In this document: piece by piece, positions 1 through 11,487 of the stretch | How the letters are laid out: every line of letters starts with the position of its first letter | Numbering within the stretch: the first letter of the stretch is position 1 | NCBI GenBank assembly: GCA_964304625.1 | Contig: OZ199838.1 | Location: 15,252,001 to 15,316,000, forward strand | Length of the DNA stretch: 64,000 nt | From: Kudoa neothunni | Lineage: Eukaryota; Cnidaria | Direction of reading: 5' to 3' | Notes under the pieces: model-generated | Database searches by the model: none | Told to the model about the DNA's origin: nothing | Seen by the model: the letters and a program-made list of their open reading frames with translations, nothing else | Position numbers and translations under genes: made by a program

Positions 1-145
1 TTACCCCTCAAACAGTCTCTGCTAGAGCTAAATTAATATAAAACCATAAAGGTAAACATGAATTTGGCTCCAAAGTTAAGGGGTTAAATATCGATTTTTC
101 ATCGGACTGAGGGGGTGATGTTGAAAAAAAGGTTGAGAACCCCTG
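1..145. mobile_element. hAT-like transposon terminus (right end)
   Basis: The stretch ends at 145 with AAAGGTTGAGAACCCCTG, which on the other strand reads CAGGGGTTCTCAACCTTT. This matches the CAG...GGTTCTCAACC style of hAT terminal repeats. A similar end occurs at 52060-52085. No transposase is visible and the left end is outside the window. The open frame on the minus strand here is treated as incidental. Confidence 0.45.
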
Positions 146-625
146 CATTAGAGGGTAAAATATATAAAGATATGTTTTTGTGGGTTGAGTTTTATCATTC
201 TCAAATAATAATGATAAACCATGCATGGCTCGAAACACACTTGGTTTAGCGTAATAGTTTCCTATTTTTACAATCTAATAGTATAGATTCTTAACTGATC
301 ACCAACGTTAATTCAAATAACGATTTAAAAATTTTAATTAATATACGATAGAATAATTATATCATTACTAACATCAAAATTGCATATCAAAAAATGCTAA
401 AATTTAAAATCAAGTTCGGTTTTTGTCATAAAAAATTTCATTAAAAACATGATAATAACCCGAAACGTCCAATTTTTCACAAAAAAAAACTTTTTAAACC
501 CATGAAGTTAGTTTAATATAACTGAATAATTATAGAATAAGTCAAAGTTTCCTTTATATTTAGTTTATATCGGTGAAAAGATGAATTAACTTTTGAAGCT
601 TGTCAAAAAATTCATAATGTATATA

Positions 626-1015
626 CAATGCAACATCGGAGTTCGAACAAATATAGAAAGGGTATTCAGAACAAATCCAGCTGGAGAAAAAACCGAGCAG
701 AAATGAAATCCTAGAAGTGGAGTCGCTCAGTCAACTGTGCGAACGTCATCGAAAAAGAAACCTCTAAAATCTATTGTGACAACCAAAAATATTTATCCTA
801 TATTTAATTATCATTATTATTATATTAATATTTATTTGTTATATTTTATAAACAGAAGGAATGCATGTTTTTTCATAAATAAGAATAAAAATAGTCATTT
901 ATTTGAGCGCGATAACGGATTAAATTAATTTTCATTATTTTTCACGGGAAAAATTATTCAGATTTCGAACACACTTCTAATACACGGATTATGGACGAAC
1001 TCCGAGGTTGCACTG
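626..1015. mobile_element. TA-flanked MITE, Tc1/mariner-like
   Basis: The left end CAATGCAACATCGGAGTTCG (from 626) is repeated inverted at the right end, where the reverse complement reads CAGTGCAACCTCGGAGTTCG (ending 1015). Both ends are flanked by TA (624-625 and 1016-1017), as expected for a Tc1/mariner target-site duplication. The element is about 390 bp, has no intact transposase and is probably non-autonomous. Confidence 0.7.
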
Positions 1016-1017
1016 TA

Positions 1018-2393
1018 TTAACAGAATTTCTATTCATTTTAGAGTTTGAATAAGAAATTCTGCAATATAATGAATTCGTTACTAGTTTTAACTCTCTAGT
1101 ATTTTTATTTAAATATTTTCGATTATATAAAGTTGAAAGAGAAGGGAAAACAATAAAAAATTATGCACGCAAACATGAGAATAATTCCAATATTATTCTG
1201 CTAGACGATGATTAGCATAATTACAGAAGATTAATCGCGCTTCTAAATTCCACAATAATCCATCATTTATTTTTCAAAATAGAGTATTTCTCGTATTGTA
1301 AATCCGCGCAACGCTTATTAAGACTTGGAAATTATCGCGCATAAACACAAGAATAGAAAAATATTCCATCAAATGAGTTTATTGAAAAATTAAAGAAAAT
1401 CAATATTTATTTTTATCTGAAGACAAAAAATTAGCCACAAACAAGCGCTAATTAGAAGAGTAGAGGCCGTTGCCATTGTTAACATTATATAACGGTACGC
1501 GTATTTTCAATTATAATCATCTTTACCTTTGTTTACACTTTGCACCCATAAAAGTTAATTTATCACATAATGAGTTATACTTAATTATTTCCTACGACAA
1601 CAGTCGATTCTCCAAACATAAACATACCATAACATTGTCTATTTCGATCCTAACTGTAAGATGAAATTTCTTTTTCCTTGCCATATCTTTTCTGTCCGAT
1701 AATTTGTAATGAATAAATTCAACCACCTAAATGCAGGTTATGTTTATCAGCAATTTACACGACTGGGAGTTGACCCCAACAAATAAAACTTAAAATCCAC
1801 CTTCGCATGCGAATAAGGAATTAAGTGTTTGCTTGCCCATGTAAATTTAAATTCATGTATAAGTACGCCAACGCCGGATTTCTGCTATTAATTTAATCCC
1901 CCTAATAAATTTTGATTTGTAGTTCATAATCACGTCCTGTTTTTATAATGTTTTTATAATATGTCCAAATCAATTATATCGAGCTTATAGTTTCACTCAT
2001 AAGAATCAGAAATAAATATGGCTAAAACTAACCACGAAATATGAAATTTTCGCGGGGAAATAGACACTTTACAATCAAAAAGGCATCATGGCACACAAGC
2101 CGCACATTAATTCTAATCCCAACCCCCTCCCTTAAATGTTTCTTACAAATGAAATGAAAAGCTGGTTCTAAGAAAGTATTTTATCTAATTACAACCACTC
2201 CAAGTCATCATTAAATGTACTCAAAGGGGTCAGAATTATTCAACTACAATGAACACCATACACATAGATCGAATTCCGCATTAGGGTCAACAGTCACATT
2301 AAACAAAGTATTACCAATTTGCTGAAAAGATAGTGGTTCCTGAAATCTTTTGACCGTGTTATGTACGATGATACAGCCTAAATTAATATGACA
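1018..2393. other. AT-rich intergenic stretch
   Basis: No open frame here joins into a convincing exon set, and I see no repeat pair, RNA gene or transposon end. Small ORFs such as 1470-1664 are low-complexity and lack recognisable motifs. Confidence 0.4.
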
Positions 2394-4312
2394 TCACAAT
2401 AACTTTAAAAACGTGAGCCACCAAGTTACGCTTTTGAAACAGGTTTCCATATTTATTTCCAGTGAGCCGGTTAGGAACGAACGTATTTTACCAAAATGGT
2501 CCATACAATTTTTAAACAATGCAAAGTATTCGGTGTATTTCTGTCCGAAAATGATATTATATTGGAGCAAAAAGAAGTATTTCATACTTTTAGCCGGTAA
2601 TGAGAATCGATGGGTGCATGTTGGGTGAAAAATTCAACTGTGTAATGGAAGAATGAGTTTACAACCTTCTGATTCAATGGCATATACGCAACCATCAACG
2701 ATTTAATAATTTTTAAGTCTAATGTTGATGTTATCACCTCAACCGATATACACCTCGAATACCATCAACGTTGTACGGTGTAGCTTTTATGCAGGTAACA
2801 AAATGGTTGGCAATTTGATCAAGATAATTGCTCAAATACATAACATAAACACTGCTATGAACAGCTCCGTATTGTTCGTGTGAGGTGTTGAAAACCTTTT
2901 CCCACAATGTGTGCTCAAATATACTGCGTTTATAGATCTACACAACTTAGTTAAATAAGGGTTTAATTAAACCTAAATCCATCCAAAAGAACAGATTTGT
3001 GTGTTTGTAATAGTTAAAAGGAAATTTTACACACCTCTCTAATGAAGGCGGAGTTATTGTTGGTGGTTTTCTCGATTTCTTTCCGATAGAATTCACAAGA
3101 TACAATCATATCATTACAAAATGTCTCATGAAACATTTTTAAAAACCGCTATTTTAAAAAAGATCTCTATTAATCAACTCAAAGACCAACTATTTTGGTA
3201 CTATTTCTCTTTCATTTTTCTCCCAATAAGGACCTATGATAATTGATACCGTGTCAGTTGGTTAACAACACTCCAAAACATACAAATTGATTGGATAATA
3301 GCTTCATAATTCAAAGTGCCTTCAACCATAGAAGATCGACACCTACAACAAACAGTTATCAGCTGAATAATTAAACAATCAAGCCACATATGAACATCAG
3401 CCAATAACACTTTGATTATGCATTGATAGTAATTCTCCACAACACATTCCAACCAATAATCGTACATCGACTACATCGGATATTAGTATTGTGAGCTGGC
3501 GTCAACCAAATTCCAACATACTTCCTCAGTAGTTTTGGCGGGCTGTCTCGATATAGAGAACACAATTTGAGAGTTGTTATCATGTAATTGTTGTAATGTG
3601 GAAAACGTGTTATTAAATTTTCTATAGCAAGCCTCACAATTCCATCATATCTTTATCAACACAATTTACTCAAACAACATATTCAACTTGGATATTGTAT
3701 CGCAGTAACAATTCCACAATTTAACATATTTGTCCACAAACAATGTGTATGGATTTTTCCCTTCTTCCACACTTTGTTTACATTCTTCCAATATCTAGGT
3801 GTATTGAATATATTATGTGATCAAAAACTGGCCGTCGACTAGCTGGTAATCAATTCTACCTCTAACGATCGCTGGAGATAGTCCTTTGTGTCTTTTTGAA
3901 TCAAATCTCGTACCTCCTGAACTTTTTCGTAATCGAGCTTACAACAGATGGAAAATATATAACTAAAATCAAAAAGTACATGGATCTGCCGACAAAAGCA
4001 AACTCACTGGAATGCCACGTTCCATTCTCTTTGTGTTATGAGTTTACAATTGCAGTCGTCCAGAAATTTTGATACTATTTTATGTATCAGAGAGATACCC
4101 TGCTGCGGTGAAATCATCTCAATATCGTTTAATGCAAGCCCGAACATTGCCGCATTTACGACAATGACGGTCTCATAGAAAATTGAGTTTATTGATTTGA
4201 TGCCGTTTATTTGTCTCAAATATTTGATTGAATCAATTGAAATTTTTGTTTACTGGAAATAATTGATAGAAAGAGGAGGCGAGTTTTTGCGCGCAAGTTC
4301 GCATTCAATCAT
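2394..4312 (-). CDS. unrecognised 10-exon protein, about 440 aa
   Basis: Ten exons join in frame on the minus strand: 4254-4312, 4008-4214, 3860-3962, 3670-3794, 3518-3632, 3284-3470, 3202-3233, 3033-3148, 2738-2923 and 2394-2586. They total 1323 nt (441 codons). Introns are 37-65 nt apart from two longer ones (109 and 151 nt); several have strong donors (GTAAAC, GTGAGT, GTATGT) and pyrimidine-A-G acceptors. The protein looks alpha-helical and rich in Cys, Tyr and Trp, with runs such as NPYTLFVDKYVKLWNCY and PYWEKNEREIRFLKMF. No transmembrane segment or catalytic motif stands out, and I could not assign a family. The 5' end is uncertain: the frame continues upstream through coding-looking residues (CKLDNVSIFEDGN) to an in-frame TAA at 4397-4399, with an ATG at 4444 beyond it. 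The last intron is the least certain junction. Confidence 0.72.
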
Positions 4313-4444
4313 TTCCCTAGTGATACAAAGATTACCATCCTCGAATATACTAACATTATCCAGTTTACATGGATTGTTTAAGCTATTGATAGCTTCTTAA
4401 TAGCTCCAATAATTGTACACGAAAGAGTGTATTTTTGAGTTCAT

Positions 4445-5276
4445 ACGAATTTTTGGTATTATTTTTAATGTAACCTTATGTGTTCCTATTTGATATTTGT
4501 TATGGTTGACGTAGAAAACTAGAAGATAAATCTATGAAATTGTTTTGCTACGACGATAACTATCTTAAGATAAAAAGTGGATAATATTATAGATCATAAT
4601 ATCCCGATGAGCGTAGTTCATTACAAAAATTAGCTTTATACACTAACCGCAAATGGGAGGAGCCCCCTGATTAAAAATAGACAGTGCATGCGCATGTGAC
4701 ACTTAGGATTAAAAGTATTTGTGTCAATCGCAAGTAACTATCAATAATGTGTAATTTGACGTTATTTCCCATATGATGCTAGACATTATTTGGTGTGTCT
4801 CATTGATCAATATTCATTTTATATGTTGCTTATTACATATTTTTATTATGTATTTGACAGATTTAGTATTCCTAATACGGAATGAGTCATAACGTTGCTT
4901 TTGCGTAACTACGCTCAACACTTCAATGATATAACTCGTTTTCGTTAAAAAAGTTTATTCTCATTCTTGAATGAAGTTTTATTAAACTAAATTATTAAAG
5001 GCTTATTTTTCAAAAAATAATAATTATTTTCAGCCAAGATGAAAATTAAATATTCATTAAAAATAAAAATAAATTTTCGAGAATTTGTTAAGATAATGAT
5101 TTTAATTAGCAGAAAATTTAAATTATTTTAATGGCTTTTTTTTAAACTCACGCGTGCAAATATAATGGTATTTTTAAAATTATGCTGTGGCATCACGTTT
5201 ATAATCAATATTTTTCCATAGATGAATAAATATCTATCTACATTATTATGACTAAATTTATTGGCTAAAAATTAAA
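4445..5276. promoter_or_regulatory. intergenic, with GCATGCGCATG motif
   Basis: This AT-rich stretch lies 5' of the 2.4-4.3 kb gene. It holds GTGCATGCGCATGTGAC at about 4683, a palindromic GC-rich motif resembling NRF1-type sites. Similar motifs lie just upstream of the helicase and gamma-tubulin-complex genes. I see nothing else here. Confidence 0.3.
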
Positions 5277-6354
5277 TTATCCCTCTAAGTATAATTGGGG
5301 TCTTTTGGATCCCACGATTTTTTTTCATCTAATTATCCAAAATATTGATTTAAATGTTTGGAAAAACTTCGCGAAATTTCTATCGCGTAAATATATTTTT
5401 ATTGCATGAATATCATACCTTAATCTACATTGCACCTGCGCCATAATTAATTTCGTTGATGTGTTCAAGTGATCTTGATAACAATTACCCTGATACCGAA
5501 TCATCAGATTCACTTTCTTCGTTTCATGATTTTTTATTGTCAGAAAAATTTGATATTGATACAAATACACAATTTAACTCATTAATGAACATGAACGGAA
5601 TATTACGGTCGATGAACCCGCCGATGGCAACTAGAACATGTGTTGCAAATATTATGAGTAGTTGTTCTGGTGTTTCTCCGTTTTTATTAAAAAATACAAT
5701 TGATTCTTTCAGAATAATATTTATTTCTGTTATGTACGCCATTATTTTAAAATATACCAATACATGGGTGGATAGTTTTTGGTGATAGATTGATCGAATT
5801 GGATGGGTTCATTAGCTGCTTATTTCTGATGTTAAATCACAGGGATAATAGAGAATCGATTAAAGAGATATTTGGGTTAGAAGAAAGAAGAATATATCGT
5901 GATTTATTCTCATTACATTAATTTCTCCAAATAATGCGAGTTTCACATTTTGATGGTATGGAAAATATTGAGGTAACAGAATGATCCGGAAATTTTTGCC
6001 ATAATGAACATTTCAAGCGTATCTATGTTACCTGTTTTATGCAATAGTCTATGTCAAGATTATGATATTTTGATTGTTTTAAGCGCAGATTGAATAAAAA
6101 ATTAATTTTACTGAATGAGCTGAATTTTGAGTTATGTTTATAGAAAATATGTGATCTCAAAAGTAATACATACGCTGTGGTTAAAATATTTCTTTATCAT
6201 TCGCACGTAATATTCAATGATATTATTGATGAAACTACTAAATGTAGAATCGATCGAGTATTTTAAAAACTTCTAAATAACATATCATTTTTAAAATATA
6301 GTATCACATAAAAACCTGAGGTCTTTTTGACCCCAATTTTACTTTGAGGGTGAA
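5277..6354. mobile_element. piggyBac-like element, degenerate
   Basis: The left end (TTATCCCTCTAAG from 5277) and right end (GAGGGTGAA ending 6354) are degenerate forms of the TTAACCCTC ends of neighbouring elements. Each carries a subterminal imperfect palindrome: GGGGTCTTTTGGATCCC near 5298-5314 and GGTCTTTTTGACCCC near 6319-6334. The piggyBac transposase fragment at 5456-5990 lies inside. Confidence 0.6.
5456..5990 (+). pseudogene. piggyBac transposase N-terminal fragment
   Basis: The first frame (5456-5785) starts with an acidic, Ser/Asp-rich segment (DLDNNYPDTESSDSLSS). It is followed by GVSPFLLKNTIDSFRIIF, resembling the segment that opens the piggyBac DDE_Tnp_1_7 domain. A second frame continues with ELDGFISCLFLMLNHRDNRE and a FLQIMRVSHFDG segment, matching the family pattern of an AFIGLL-type helix followed by a RFLRFDD-type strand. 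Stops and a frame change separate these pieces and the catalytic aspartates are absent, so this is a truncated relic of the surrounding element. Confidence 0.6.
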
Positions 6355-6379
6355 AATTCTCATGTGACTTAGAAGGTTA

Positions 6380-7547
6380 TTAACCCTCTAATGAATTTGG
6401 GGTAAGTTTTTACCCCAACAAGAAGTTATCGGTTGTATATGTGATTTGTTTGTTCTTCATAGGATACGAGTTTTTTTAATGTTACAAAAAGGTGAGAAAT
6501 ATATGATTTAAAAATATTATGACTAAAAACATTAAATCAGAAAAATTCTAACACGAATACAGTCAAATGAATTTTTGGGTTAAAAATTATTCCAGTTTTT
6601 TTCATTAGTTGATATATAAAATAATACTTATTATTATAATCAAATTTTAGGTTTATCTGATGGATAGATTTGAAGTTCTACGGTTATTACCTATACAGAT
6701 GACCACGTGACTTCTTTTTACAATTTTATCATTACTATAGCGGTGATGAATTTCACCGATAGTGGTTAAAATGATGGTGAAAATTCCTTTAAAGTGCTTA
6801 TGAATATTTTACAACTGAGTTGTCGTAAGAATCTGACTAGTTTGAAAACTTTGAGAATTCAGGTCAAGACATAATCAGTAATGACGACCTGTGGCGATGT
6901 ATTTCTATTTAACAAATTTATTATTTATATATGCGTTTTCGGTATACAAAAAAATTGGGAGATAATAAGGTTAGGAGAAAGTTTTTGGAAATACGACAGA
7001 GTTACTATGTATTTTTAAAAACGGAAAGAAACATCCGTGTAGCTTAAAATCCTAAGAGCTCAACCTTATATATTCCTTTTAAACTCAGAACAACAAATAA
7101 ATGAACAATATTTTCATGGCTTGAACTTTGTTTACGGAAATTTGGCAATAAACCCATTACTGTTTGTTTCTGATGTACGAAACATTGTTGTAAATTCATT
7201 TTGATTGTTTTCAAATATTGTTCTCATTAAACGTTCTATTTTATTGCGTAAATAACAATAAAAATATTTTTTGCATGATATAAATGAGAAGTCTACTCAG
7301 ACGTTAAGCTTTAATCGAAAACTGGCATGGCAGATTCTAACGAATACAGTTTTCGTAGGATTATGAAGACTACTACTTGGGATGCTAGTTGTTTTACAGC
7401 TGAATCCAGCTTTGGAAGTATGCCAATTTTTATTTTCTGAAATCAAGTATTTTTTATGGTTCGAACGATGAAATAAAAATCTGGGGTAATTTTTTAACCC
7501 CAAAATTCATCGGAGTACAGTAGATTTTTGGTACATTAGAGGGTTAA
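6380..7547. mobile_element. piggyBac-like non-autonomous element with intact ends
   Basis: The element is bounded by TTAA and has 14-bp perfect inverted ends TTAACCCTCTAATG (6380-6393, inverted at 7534-7547). Each end also has a subterminal GGGGT-spacer-ACCCC palindrome. It sits almost directly inside the left end (ATGAATTTGGGGTAAG...) but is displaced by roughly 27 nt in the right end. That is the asymmetric layout known for piggyBac (short spacer on one side, about 31 bp on the other). It is 1168 bp with no usable transposase frame. Confidence 0.75.
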
Positions 7548-8100
7548 GATCGGATTTTATTGTAATGCTACTGATATCGAATATCTCAACACTTACGTAA
7601 TAAATCAATTTAATACAATGCGAAGACTTTGGCGACAGATGCGTTTACATATGTTGTGTTTGCTTGCACCTGGACACATCACTCTCTTGAATCAATATGC
7701 AATGGGACGGTAAAGACTGTTTCCTTTGAACGAATATCCCAATAATGTACGCTTCGTATTCATGGGAGTCATGAGATTAAGATACATTTTGTTTGATGTA
7801 AAATCATTCCAACATAATTTATGTCAATTATTTCTATACCTAATAAATAGGTCGTTGATCTATTATGAATTCTAAAATTTGAATCGTCTTCTTACACTTT
7901 CATTTTCCGTTAAGTTATTCCATAGATAAAACTAGTGTATGTATTATTAGAAAATCGCAAATAGAACCGCTAGTTATCCCACATCTCTTACAGACACATG
8001 AATTTTCTGATAAAAGGATCCTGGCATATATAAAATATTAGCGAAGAAAGTTGAGCATTTTATCCCATCGATGTGAGTTAAAGTGGTAAAATTCCCCCGT
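7548..8100. other. intergenic stretch
   Basis: Mixed AT-rich sequence between a piggyBac-like element and the 3' end of a small minus-strand gene. No gene, repeat or RNA feature could be supported. Confidence 0.35.
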
Positions 8101-8597
8101 TTAAGCAGACCAAACTTCAGTAGTTATACTCTTTTCTTTAAGTCGCAATGTCTTTTTAATAGCAACATTAAGCACTGCTACATCAGAAGCCGTCCAGTCT
8201 AGAGTAATTTTGCTGTAGGACTTATTCGTTTCATTGAGACGGTGACACAAATTCTTTAAAGCAGTCGTTCAAAATTTTTTTTTTTGCAGCAGAACCCTTT
8301 TACATTATTTGTGATATAATGGTACCACCATCTAAATTAGCCCATAGAGGTTTTTTCAACGAACTTTAATGAGTTAGAGTTTATTATAATATAAACAATA
8401 TTCTATTTGTTACAAATTGGCGAAATTGGAATGGTAAATATACATTAAAAAAAGAAAACGATTTAAAACCACAATAAATTAACATTTTCTTTATTTATTA
8501 AACTAGTTTTTGCAGGTCCTTCATTTGAAAGTTCCTCTATTTCTGTGTTTTCTTTAGATGATATTGTTGTTCTTATTCTTTTGAACGGCCGATACAT
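8101..8597 (-). CDS. hypothetical small protein, 99 aa, 3 exons
   Basis: Three exons join in frame: 8470-8597, 8304-8363 and 8101-8212 (300 nt including TAA). Introns are 8364-8469 and 8213-8303. The first exon begins ATG at 8597 and encodes a basic start (MYRPFKRIRTTISS) followed by an acidic Ser/Glu stretch. The later exons encode KKPLWANLDGG and a helical tail with ITLDWTASDVAVLNVAIKKT. No known domain was recognised. An alternative acceptor (after 8260) would add residues but needs another upstream junction. The exon content looks coding, but family and exact splicing are open. Confidence 0.5.
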
Positions 8598-10410
8598 TTT
8601 AGGGATTTAAAAATAGTTCAAATATTTTGTTGAATAGAAGGAGTACTTGTGTTACCAACAAAGCATCCCAATCTTCATACAGGTGTGTGGGCGCGTAGCT
8701 AACCGACAATAGTCAGTTAACACCAGTGTTGCCAACTATAGCTATCGGTAATAATTCTCTGACGTCCTAAGATACGATCTGTATCGATTTCTTATGTTAT
8801 GATTTAATGTTAATCTTCATCGTAATTTTATGGAATCCCTGTTCTTGCTTCATGGAGTCCACTTTGAGAACTAATTCGTTAAAACGTTCTTACCAAACAT
8901 AAACATTGTGTTGTTTTGTGTTGTTTTTCATGTGTAATTCTTGAAAATTCTGTGAAAATAGTCTCAAGAAGTACAATATTCCTTGGATAATTCTATGCGG
9001 ATCTTATTTTTCGATCATTGAAAGGAACGAAATGTCCGCGAAACGCGAGTTTTACAGGTAGAAAGTACACGTGTAAACCATCTCTAATCATATGCGACAT
9101 ATAACATGTATTATCAAGGATCGGATACAAGACTTGCGAGTTTTTCTTTCCTAAGAAGAAAACCCAACAGAAGAGTTGGATTTAAGCAGGTTTGCATATT
9201 CTCCCTTAAGGCGGAATGGAAGTTTGCTAATTTGCTAATAGACCGCTGTCGGAAAGATCAATATTCTTTCTCTGTCCAATAGAACTTTAGAAATATTGCC
9301 ATAAAAGCTGCCTAGGGGGGAATGTCGAGAAATTCCAATTATTTATAGAAATGGGATAATTGATAGTTTCTGATGTAAACTAGATTATCGTTATTTTGAG
9401 GGTTCATCAAAATTTATTTTTTTGCCTACTCGCGGAAATTTCAATAGCTGATTTAATTTTCTAGGAAGAAATAAATTTCACGTAAATTTTATTTATCAGA
9501 TTCTACCACATTAATACTAAATATTAAAATAATAAAAATTTCCATATCTATTATATAAACAAATAAATAAAAATTTTGAATCAAACTTATTTTTAATTAA
9601 TGAGAGAAAATAATTTTTTTTAATATGCAATAAAATTGAGTTAGACATAACAAAATATTTATTCTTTTTATATATTTTATTTGATATGCCACAACCTACA
9701 AAATTTTAATAGATTTACAAGCACGAAAAAGTACAGACATCAAAGCAAGCAGCTAAAATACGTACCGTGAAATATTGAGATTAGATCGCCAACTTTCGTC
9801 GATGTGAATAAATAATGCGTTTTCCGTCCTGAAAAGTTGATTTAATCCATTTGTGAGATAAATTTATTTATAAAATAATATTGACAATTGTATCCGCGAT
9901 TTTCAAAATTTCAGAATTATTCTCGAAGGAAAAATTTAGCAATGGGATTCAAAAAGGCGGATTTAATAGATATTTATGGGGTTCGGAATCATATATCTAA
10001 TAAATGAGATTTTCTGTGTAAGAGTAAAATTTTTTAGGGGCGAAATAAGTTTTATTATGGCACATATTCTTTTTTATTAATTTTGATGTTTTCGACATTC
10101 CAATGAAATAAAACGTACTGATGAAATAATTAAAACATGTATCAAGGGGAAATTTTTAGTCGGGACAACTACATAAGAAACATTTATGTAGAATATTTAG
10201 TAGAACAGTTTTAGTTTTATTATGGCCATTAACTCAAAAAAATAAAAAATGCCGACAAACACTTTAGATTATGGATTTTTTGCAGAATTTTGCTCGTGAA
10301 TAGGAAATGCATGATAGTCGCTTTATTTTAAAATTTCTTTATAAACATTAATAATGAACAATTTTCTATTCATTACATGATTGTCTCACGTCGTAATTCT
10401 TAACTACCTA
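8598..10410. other. intergenic, AT-rich with a less AT-rich patch near 8.96-9.32 kb
   Basis: A CCAGTGTTGCCAACT string near 8720 resembles a DNA-transposon end, but no partner was found. The 8960-9320 patch is less AT-rich than its surroundings but has no coherent frame. The remainder (9.4-10.4 kb) is AT-rich with nothing identifiable. Confidence 0.35.
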
Positions 10411-11487
10411 TTAACCTTCCCTGTACTAACTTCCGAAACAAAACGCGTGTGCCTGACTGGGAAATTTCTTGACCCCAGACGAAATATGCTTTAAGTTTAT
10501 TCAAGTGATCTCAATTTTATGTATTCTAAACAATACACCTAGCTCAACAATTTCATAGCAAATATACAGCGGATTTCTGTTTCTGGAATTATTTACATGA
10601 ATTTTTTTATCAACAACATTATTTGTATAATGTTAAACTAAAAACACAAATGTATATTTTACACTCCTTAAACAATCAATAATGTTTATTTTCATCATCA
10701 AATAGGATGAAAACCTAGAATGAATGAGCATTTATATAGAAAACTCCAGATACATTCATTAGTGTGTAGACATTTTATCGGTAATAATCGGTGATATAAT
10801 AAAATTTAGGATTAGTGTTATTATCAAATGAATCGATATTCTATGAAACAAAAAAGTATATAATATTTCATTATGGTATTTATTTTCAGATAGATGTAAT
10901 GAATGGTCGTGGACAGGGTTCAAACCTGCGAGCCATAGCTTAAAAAGCGGTGGCGCCATACCGCTGTGTTGTTGATCGCGCATTAGTTGACTTTGGTTAC
11001 AACTCTTATATCAGCAATTAAAGAGTTTTCTAAATCTTTAAATTATTTAAATGACTTATATTAAAATCCAAGAAAACCAAAAAATTTAGTTGATCCAATA
11101 TGCGAAAGCTAAAACAAATGGAATATTTAATTGGATTAATTATCGTTAATCTATTGTTGATTATATTCCAAAATAAATATTGCTTTTCACGGTTTGGGTT
11201 TTAGTTTGGATCAAAGATTTTTATTCTGATGAGAGAAAATCATATTTATAATAAATATATGAGCTTTAGAAAATAATATAACCAATATTAAATGAAACCT
11301 GAAAAACTATGTCTTATCTTATGTATAAATCTTCAGCTGATAAATTATAAAAATTTTTTCAGATAGAAACTCACTTAATATGGGAACTTGAGAAATTTCG
11401 AAGTGAATAACCAAAAATACATAAATGTAGAAACAAAATAGTCAATTTGGGGTATTGAAATACACCAGTCAGTACTGGCAAGGTTAA
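10411..11487. mobile_element. piggyBac-like element, 1.08 kb
   Basis: It is bounded by TTAA at both ends with imperfect inverted ends: TTAACCTTCCCTGTACTAAC at 10411 and, reverse-complemented, TTAACCTTGCCAGTACTGAC at 11487. Both ends carry internal GTCA/TGAC and GGGGT/ACCCC blocks (GACCCCAGACG near 10472, TTTGGGGTATTG near 11447). No transposase frame is present. A tRNA-like sequence lies inside. Confidence 0.6.
10900..10985 (-). repeat. tRNA-like sequence, possible SINE head
   Basis: On the minus strand the sequence reads CAGCGGTATGGCGCC followed about 30 nt later by GGTTTGAACCC. These resemble the A and B boxes of RNA polymerase III promoters. GCAGG/CCTGT can pair as a T-stem around a 7-nt loop. 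The conserved C of the T-loop is replaced by T and no acceptor stem forms, so it is not a functional tRNA. A similar arrangement occurs at 30568-30640. Confidence 0.35.

Noticed and set aside
8715-8740. CCAGTGTTGCCAACT as a transposon end
   Set aside because: No matching inverted end was found within several kb, so the element cannot be delimited.
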